In this document: positions 12,492-17,672 of the stretch, in pieces
Numbering within the stretch: the stretch's first letter is position 1
How the letters are laid out: each line of letters begins with the position of its first letter
NCBI GenBank assembly: GCA_903873045.1
Contig: CAIQND010000700.1
Location: 1-17,672, forward strand
DNA length: 17,672 nt
Direction of reading: 5' to 3'
Source of the DNA: an uncultured Methylococcaceae bacterium
Lineage (GTDB): Bacteria > Pseudomonadota > Gammaproteobacteria > Methylococcales > Methylomonadaceae
Notes under the pieces: model-generated
What the model was told of the DNA's origin: nothing
The model's input: the letters and a program-made list of their open reading frames with translations, nothing else
Databases searched by the model: none
Translations under genes and position numbers: made by a program

Positions 12492-15400
12492 TCATTGAAT
12501 CCGCGCTTTTTTACCTTCTTGCAAGGCAGTTAGTAATGCCTTCCTTAATTTGGTCAGGTAGGCATCGACTTCATCTTCTGTCTCCAGATAAGTTTTGCTA
12601 CTTAACTCTTGGGCACGAATCACTTTAACGGGTTTTTGCGGTATCGTAACCGTAACTCCAGCGCCAGGTTCTCTATTGGGTTCAGGCTGTTTTTGAGCGG
12701 CCGCAATGCTATCCATTGCCGCATCTAAATGGGTTCCCGCCCGCTCGGCCAGGTAACGAATTTGAGGGATACTACTCAGTGCGGCAATGCTGATTTTAAG
12801 TTGTTGCAGGGGGCGCAAGGCTTTATTGCGCAAGTCATCATTCGCATATACCTGATTTAGCGCTGTTTCAATTTCGGCCAGTTTTTGTGCAATGGCGAGT
12901 AACGCTATTTCTCTTTCTGTGGCAGCCAGTTGTTGGTTGATGATTTCAACCGTGTTTAATAAGGGCTCGATACTGTTGATTTGACTATAGGGCGCAGGAT
13001 TTTCGCGAATGACGGTCAATTGCTTGAGCGCATTGGCAGCGTTACTATCCTGTTGCAGGGCCTCTTGGTTATCGTTAAAGGCGGTCATGGCCTCCAACAT
13101 GCGTTGCCAGAGCGTTATCTGAGTTTTATAAAAACTGATGACATCGTGAATATCATCACTCAGATCCAGCCAATCGTCTTTGTTGGTAAGAAAGGTTTCA
13201 ATGAACTCATAACTGTCCCGAATAGCCAGTTGCTTGCCGATACGGATAATGGCTTGCTCTATAACCGCTTTGCCGGGGTGATATTTACCGGCGGCCGCAT
13301 GGCTGATGTTTTTGAGTTCAGTTTGCCAGACAGTAAAGCTGTCACGTGTATCGGTGACCAAGTTGTCTTCTTCTTCCCTGGGTAATTTGGCAAAGAGTTC
13401 GCGGTGTAATTCTCGTGCCCGTTTGAGCGAAACACTATCGGCTGATTTGCGTTTGAGGATGGAAATCTGTTTAAAACGGACGGATTTGGTTAACGGGTCT
13501 ATGGCTGCTTTGGGTTCAATATCAGCTCCCTCGAACATTAATTTAATCTCGCCCGCCATATAAAGCCTGGCAACCAGCAGTACAATTTCCCATTCCGGTT
13601 TCCAGCCCCAAGGAATGCCGGTAAAACGATCAATTATATCGGACAGTAACACCCGCTTTTCCGAGGCGGCCAATAACAGATATTGGCGCAGCTCATTGAC
13701 TGCCAAGGGGTTAAGTTCTTCGTTCTGGGTATTTTGCAAAAGTGGCTTAATATCATCACCGGAAAGAACGGCTTTTATTTCAGCAACGGGGTCTGGTGTC
13801 TGATATTTAAGGTAAGGCAGTTTGCTGTAGGTATTGGCAATCAAATAATTGACCAGCTCATCTAACAAGGTAGTCGGATGCAGTCCGGCTTTGATGTCGG
13901 GCTTTTGTCCCAACACATAAAAATCACCGGTAGCCATGAGTGTGCCCAACTGTTCGACCAAACGCAGTTTTCGCTCTCGGTTTTCTTCTTTACGGTCGGC
14001 CAGAATACGTTTTAATGACGGCGTCGCCTGGTCGGCTTTGGGACTGATGATGTATTTTTCGATTTGCAGGTAAAGTGTCAGCTCTTCATAAAGCCTTGTG
14101 CCTTCTGCCATGCGGATGATGGCTCGGCCTGTTGACTCGGTGCTACGCAGGATACAAGTAGCCTCGTGCATTCGGTCATAGTCATCACCCAAGGGACTGA
14201 TAATTTCCAGGGTTAAGGCATTGTTAGCCGTTTTCCAGGGAGCACCATCAAGTAGGCGGTTAAAGTCATAGTCGCCTTTAGAGACGCGATGCCGGACTTT
14301 GTTTTGACCTCTGAGGATGTCTTCAAAAATCAACTCCGACAGCAAGCGAGTTCTTTCCGATGCCGAGATTTCTACATGACCCAGTTCACGGGCAACATCA
14401 CGCTCTTCATTGGTCAGAAAAAACCACAGGTCACCGTTACGGCTAACTAATTTTTGTTGCTCCAGTCTGGCCAACGATTCCTGGATACGGCGTTTAAGAC
14501 TGAGTTTATCGGCATCCACCTCATCAATACAGAGTGTTGCAATGTTATCGATGGTGGGCTTGATGGTTTCGCTAATGTAGCGAATCAGGAATAAAGCCTT
14601 GAGCAACTGGGTATCGAAAGGCTCCAGGGCTTCATTAAAGGGGGCTTGATCTATGGATCTTTTGGCGACGCTATCAATAAAACTGTCGATGGACGGATAA
14701 AAATCATATAGGGGTATTAAGGCATTAATGGGCTTGTTGGCATTTTGCACCGCCGCAGACTGGAAAGCATCCAAAAGGGAACGCTCGCCACGCGACAGAT
14801 GTTTGCCGGTTGCGCCCACTTTGCGAATCGACTCAAAGATCTTTTGCAGCAATTGGAATTGATAAGGGGTAAACGGATAATAAGCCACAAATTCAGCGGC
14901 ATCCTTAAATCCACGTAGATTGACGGCATTACCCAGAAAAGACAGCTGGTTGTTAATGACATCGCCTTTTTGGGCATAAATAACCCGCAACTCGACATGG
15001 GCTTGTTCGGTTTTGGATAACAAGCGCTCACCAATAACTTCGTCCGTATTGGAGCTCGCCAGGGATAACCGGGTATGAAAACGGGCTTGAATTTTGGAAA
15101 AGTCCTGCGTTCTTGCCTTATTAACCTCACCAATGGCCGCGTCAATATCTTCCTGACTGGTGACAATCACCCAGGCACGTCCTTGGCACAGAGTGCCCAA
15201 CTGCTCAACAATGGTTTGCAGGCTCAGCATCAACTGGGTGTTATCACCGATAAACTGCCCAACCTCATCGGCCAGAAATATGATTCTATGGTCAGCCGAT
15301 TGGGTAGCCAGATAATCCCGCACCAGTTTTGCCAAGCCTTCAATATTGATACGGTAATCATCACGCGCTTTATCAAACCAACGACCGGCAGAGTCCTCCG

Positions 15401-16082
15401 TCATGTTCAGTGACTCGGCTAGCGAGGCAATCACTTCATCACGCAAAAAATCGACGGCATCGCGCTCTTGTTCCCAGGTATTGCCGTTTCGAGTCTGGAA
15501 GATTGATTTGAACGTATCGTAAGCGCCTTTGGCAATCAGGTATCGCTCCATTTCGGCAATATGAGGCGCATCACCACAAAGCCCCTGTTTTTCATTAAAC
15601 ACGCGCAGAAATACCTGAACAATGGCATCTCGGTCAGACTTTGCATCGGCCTTGGCGTCGATATTAAACAAGATGACATCGGCGGTACCCTTGATGGCCT
15701 TGTGGATGTCGGCCAACAACAGCGGGTCTTTGATTTTGTGTTCGTCAAAAAAATCAGCCGCTCTTTTATGGTTGCCGGTTTTAGGGTCAACTGCCTCTCT
15801 ATTTTCCAGTAGATAAGACAGTATCTTAATGTAATGTGATTTTCCTGATCCGAAAAATCCGGATACCCAGACGCCTACGCGTGCGGTAATGGTCGAATCT
15901 TTGGGTTGTTCGGCTGCCGCCAGGTAAGCATCGAAAAACTTCCGAAAGTATTCGGTAAGCTGCTTGGTAACCACATACTCTTCCAGTTCTTGCCAAATAC
16001 TCTCGGCATCTAATTGATCCGCCTTGATGACGCCGTTGATTGGGCGATCGATAGGCTTGGTAAATAGTTCCCTTATTTGCAT
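12492..16082 (-). CDS. brxC: BrxC, large BREX P-loop ATPase
   Basis: A 1,196-aa protein of the BrxC/PglY family (type 1 BREX, formerly DUF499-like large ATPases), normally about 1,200 aa, so full length. The N-terminus MQIRELFTKPIDRPINGVIKADQ is typical. Walker A is GFFGSGKS (75-82) and Walker B is RIIFLADEVGQF (266-277, D272 and E273). LEPFDTQLLKALFLIRYI and later helical, coiled-coil-like segments follow. The protein is needed for both methylation and exclusion in characterised BREX systems and is thought to assemble with BrxB and PglZ. It starts 14 nt after brxB, with a weak purine-rich AAGAGAA upstream. It ends at TGA just before the TA1 promoter region, so the usual direct brxC-pglX junction is interrupted by the toxin-antitoxin pair. 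Confidence 0.96.
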   Translation of the reverse strand: MQIRELFTKPIDRPINGVIKADQLDAESIWQELEEYVVTKQLTEYFRKFFDAYLAAAEQPKDSTITARVGVWVSGFFGSGKSHYIKILSYLLENREAVDPKTGNHKRAADFFDEHKIKDPLLLADIHKAIKGTADVILFNIDAKADAKSDRDAIVQVFLRVFNEKQGLCGDAPHIAEMERYLIAKGAYDTFKSIFQTRNGNTWEQERDAVDFLRDEVIASLAESLNMTEDSAGRWFDKARDDYRINIEGLAKLVRDYLATQSADHRIIFLADEVGQFIGDNTQLMLSLQTIVEQLGTLCQGRAWVIVTSQEDIDAAIGEVNKARTQDFSKIQARFHTRLSLASSNTDEVIGERLLSKTEQAHVELRVIYAQKGDVINNQLSFLGNAVNLRGFKDAAEFVAYYPFTPYQFQLLQKIFESIRKVGATGKHLSRGERSLLDAFQSAAVQNANKPINALIPLYDFYPSIDSFIDSVAKRSIDQAPFNEALEPFDTQLLKALFLIRYISETIKPTIDNIATLCIDEVDADKLSLKRRIQESLARLEQQKLVSRNGDLWFFLTNEERDVARELGHVEISASERTRLLSELIFEDILRGQNKVRHRVSKGDYDFNRLLDGAPWKTANNALTLEIISPLGDDYDRMHEATCILRSTESTGRAIIRMAEGTRLYEELTLYLQIEKYIISPKADQATPSLKRILADRKEENRERKLRLVEQLGTLMATGDFYVLGQKPDIKAGLHPTTLLDELVNYLIANTYSKLPYLKYQTPDPVAEIKAVLSGDDIKPLLQNTQNEELNPLAVNELRQYLLLAASEKRVLLSDIIDRFTGIPWGWKPEWEIVLLVARLYMAGEIKLMFEGADIEPKAAIDPLTKSVRFKQISILKRKSADSVSLKRARELHRELFAKLPREEEDNLVTDTRDSFTVWQTELKNISHAAAGKYHPGKAVIEQAIIRIGKQLAIRDSYEFIETFLTNKDDWLDLSDDIHDVISFYKTQITLWQRMLEAMTAFNDNQEALQQDSNAANALKQLTVIRENPAPYSQINSIEPLLNTVEIINQQLAATEREIALLAIAQKLAEIETALNQVYANDDLRNKALRPLQQLKISIAALSSIPQIRYLAERAGTHLDAAMDSIAAAQKQPEPNREPGAGVTVTIPQKPVKVIRAQELSSKTYLETEDEVDAYLTKLRKALLTALQEGKKARIQ

Positions 16083-16096
16083 TTTATTCTCTTAGG

Positions 16097-16684
16097 TTAT
16101 TGCGCTTCAGGAACCAACCTGAAAGCCCGATAGTAATGGTCTTCGGATAGTTTGTTGAACAGGCGTAGTGAATAGCCATCATATCGGCCGGGGTAAAACA
16201 TCAGCAAAGGCGTGCTACCCATTAAAGGGTGCAGTGCAGACAGCAGGGTGTGGGTTCTGAGCAGAGGATAAGCACTGCCGACACCACTAAGAATACAAAT
16301 ATCAATGTTATCAAGATCAACCATGGCAACCACTTTCTGAGCCAATTTGTCTTCTTTTAGCACCGGGCGCAACGCTGCTATGACTGATTCATTGCCTTTG
16401 CTGCGCTGCATTTCAATAGCCTTATCGAGCAATTTACGCTCTTCAAGTAACTGGATAACCAGATCAAATAAATTGATGGCGGCAACTCGTAGAGGGGGCT
16501 GCGCTTTATTCAGACTGGGAAGAACTGTTCGGGCCTGAAAGTCCCGCATGTCCATTTCCCGATCGGGTGGGTAATCGAAAATCCAAAAGCCGATTTCGTT
16601 GCCCAGACCTTTATTGTTTAGAAAGTCATCGGAAGTTATTTTGGGTAGAATTTGATTGAGCCGTTCTTCAAACGTTAAAGCCAT
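16097..16684 (-). CDS. brxB: BrxB, BREX protein (DUF1788)
   Basis: A 195-aa protein of the BrxB (DUF1788) family, the second gene of type 1 BREX operons and close to the usual length of about 200 aa. Recognisable family segments are GLGNEIGFWIFDYPP (26-40), ILSGVGSAYPLLRTHTLLSALH (131-152) and PLLMFYPGRYDG (159-170). Its biochemical role is not settled; it is essential for the system in tested hosts and appears to bridge BrxC and PglZ. The ATG shares its A with the TAA stop of brxA (TAATG), showing translational coupling. No odd features: no truncation, frameshift or repeat insertion is visible, unlike pglX. Confidence 0.95.
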   Translation of the reverse strand: MALTFEERLNQILPKITSDDFLNNKGLGNEIGFWIFDYPPDREMDMRDFQARTVLPSLNKAQPPLRVAAINLFDLVIQLLEERKLLDKAIEMQRSKGNESVIAALRPVLKEDKLAQKVVAMVDLDNIDICILSGVGSAYPLLRTHTLLSALHPLMGSTPLLMFYPGRYDGYSLRLFNKLSEDHYYRAFRLVPEAQ

Positions 16685-17274
16685 TAAGCCCGCCCCAAGA
16701 GTTTTAATATCGAATGGTCGCTCTGTGCTGACAGATAACGCCGGACATCCGGGTGCAAAGACTGCGGTGTGAGTTTCATGCTGCGTGTGTTCTCAAGATA
16801 TTTGGCTTCTTTAAGGATGCGTAAGATGACTTGGAATAATTTAGCTTGCGTTGATGCAGACCAAAGGGTCACCGATGAATCTCTGTGTGCGCATTCGGTT
16901 AAAAAACCTTCCCAATCACGGGGAGAAATGGCCAAATTTAATCGACGTTGGTGATCCCTATAAACATCATTAATAAAATCGGCTAAAAGCTGGCTATGTC
17001 TAATTGCGGCGACTAGTAACAACTGAATAGCCACTTCTTGTTCACGATGGGCAATCATGTCCCAAGCGGTTTCATCAAGGGCATTTAGACGATTCCTGAT
17101 TAAACCGGCTTGGCGTAAAGCCGTGGCAGGTGCCTTTTTTTGCAGCAGATTATCTTCGATTAACGCACGTCTCCAGCCATTATCATCTGGATGGGTTAAT
17201 AAAAAAGCGGCAATACGGCGACTCTCTAAAGGCATGAGTGAGCCAGCAGAAATTTCTGCGTTGTAAGTGGTCAC
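16684..17274 (-). CDS. brxA: BrxA, BREX DNA-binding protein (DUF1819)
   Basis: A 196-aa member of the BrxA (DUF1819) family, first gene of type 1 BREX operons; structures of homologues show an all-helical DNA-binding protein. The opening YNAEISAGSLMPLESRRIAAFLL (4-26) is the family signature, and the length is normal. The start is GTG (17272-17274); an in-frame TAA two codons upstream rules out a longer protein, and a later Met would remove the conserved opening. No convincing Shine-Dalgarno sequence precedes it, so translation may be weak or start near the transcript end. The stop overlaps the brxB ATG by one base. Confidence 0.95.
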   Translation of the reverse strand: MTTYNAEISAGSLMPLESRRIAAFLLTHPDDNGWRRALIEDNLLQKKAPATALRQAGLIRNRLNALDETAWDMIAHREQEVAIQLLLVAAIRHSQLLADFINDVYRDHQRRLNLAISPRDWEGFLTECAHRDSSVTLWSASTQAKLFQVILRILKEAKYLENTRSMKLTPQSLHPDVRRYLSAQSDHSILKLLGRA

Positions 17275-17329
17275 GGTTTAGGCATCGAGTCAGTGATCCG
17301 CCTGTTCGTAATTGTTTTCGAGCATTTGG

Positions 17330-17356
17330 ATTCTATCCGGCATTAATAAAGGTTAA
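17330..17356 (-). promoter_or_regulatory. Weak candidate promoter of the BREX operon
   Basis: On the minus strand TAGAAT (17330-17335) resembles a -10 element. TTAACC or CTTAAC (17351-17357) lies 15-16 bp upstream as a poor -35. The position, about 55 bp before the brxA GTG, is reasonable, but the spacing and -35 are off consensus. An upstream regulator such as BrxR is not in the window. Confidence 0.25.
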
Positions 17357-17414
17357 GTTTAAGCGATTTAAGAAGAATCTTATTAGTTTTTATTGTCCTG
17401 ATTTTTAAATACAG

Positions 17415-17666
17415 CCGACATTCCGCACCCCATAAGAATTTTTAGTATTTTTTACTTATTGATAATAAAGGCTTTTTTATAATACATTTTTCTGAGTATC
17501 CTGCATTGGAACTAACAATCCATGTTTTATCATCTATTCTCAGTCAATATTAAACTGAAATATGAAAACACAGCAGTAAGCATAAAATAGAGAAAAAAAT
17601 TAACTTGTTGAAAAATATAGCAATAAAAATAATACAATATTGTAAATAGGGGGTGCGGAATGTCGG
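17415..17666. repeat. MITE-like AT-rich segment bounded by perfect 17-bp inverted repeats
   Basis: CCGACATTCCGCACCCC (17415-17431) is the exact reverse complement of GGGGTGCGGAATGTCGG (17650-17666). The arms are GC-rich and the 218 bp between them are very AT-rich, with no credible open frame. ACAG stands next to the left arm (17411-17414) and again 2 bp beyond the right arm (17669-17672). The layout suggests a small non-autonomous transposable element or an insertion-sequence remnant upstream of brxA. No family was recognised, and the window ends too soon to see more of the right flank. A 12-bp palindrome, TACAATATTGTA, lies inside at 17633-17644. Confidence 0.6.
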
Positions 17667-17672
17667 GCACAG

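Overview
The window is a defence island. All but one of its genes lie on the minus strand and form one tightly packed operon: a type 1 BREX phage-defence locus. The canonical order brxA - brxB - brxC - pglX - pglZ - brxL is readable from right (17.3 kb) to left (0.28 kb). The host is probably a gammaproteobacterium of mid GC content. The short palindromic repeats seen here (GTAGGTTGGGTTAGCG type, ATTCCGGCA..TGCCGGAAT type, CCCCCCTTT..AAAGGGGGG type, CCCTCTCC..GGAGAGGG type) are the kind that abound in Methylococcales and related sulfur or methane oxidisers. That placement is an inference from repeats and protein flavour, not a search.

Layout. 1-148 is the 3' end of a plus-strand membrane protein. 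149-279 is a short convergent intergenic stretch with an 8-bp triplet repeat and a 13-bp stem-loop. Then, in transcription order from the right: 17275-17672 is an AT-rich upstream region bounded by a perfect 17-bp inverted repeat, followed by brxA (GTG start), brxB and brxC. Next comes an RHH antitoxin / PIN toxin pair (TA1), the N-terminal part of pglX, a second antitoxin / PIN toxin pair (TA2), and the methyltransferase part of pglX. An OLD/PARIS-like ATPase and TOPRIM nuclease pair follows, then pglZ and brxL. Most junctions are 1-14 nt overlaps or gaps, implying translational coupling.

What is unusual. (i) pglX is split by TA2 exactly in the linker between the N-terminal/motif X part and motif I (DPACGSG). 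Almost no pglX sequence appears to be lost, and each PglX half begins on the stop codon of a PIN toxin. (ii) The methyltransferase half carries three clusters of palindromic dispersed repeats inside its coding sequence, all in frame, adding about 130 residues; subtracting them returns the combined length to the roughly 1,200 aa usual for PglX. Some contribute runs of 6-7 C or G that could slip. (iii) The presumed target-recognition segment is much more AT-rich than its flanks. (iv) An ATPase-TOPRIM pair, itself a plausible independent defence module, sits between pglX and pglZ. (v) The TA2 antitoxin contains a duplicated toxin-binding-like module.

How it would work (known for the family plus inference). 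PglX methylates a non-palindromic adenine site to mark self. BrxA (DNA-binding), BrxB, BrxC (large P-loop ATPase), PglZ (alkaline-phosphatase fold) and BrxL (AAA+ / Lon-like DNA-binding machine) block replication of unmarked phage DNA. The two TA modules may act as addiction elements that penalise loss of the operon, and the ATPase-TOPRIM pair may be a second layer of defence. Whether the two PglX fragments assemble into an active enzyme cannot be decided from sequence.
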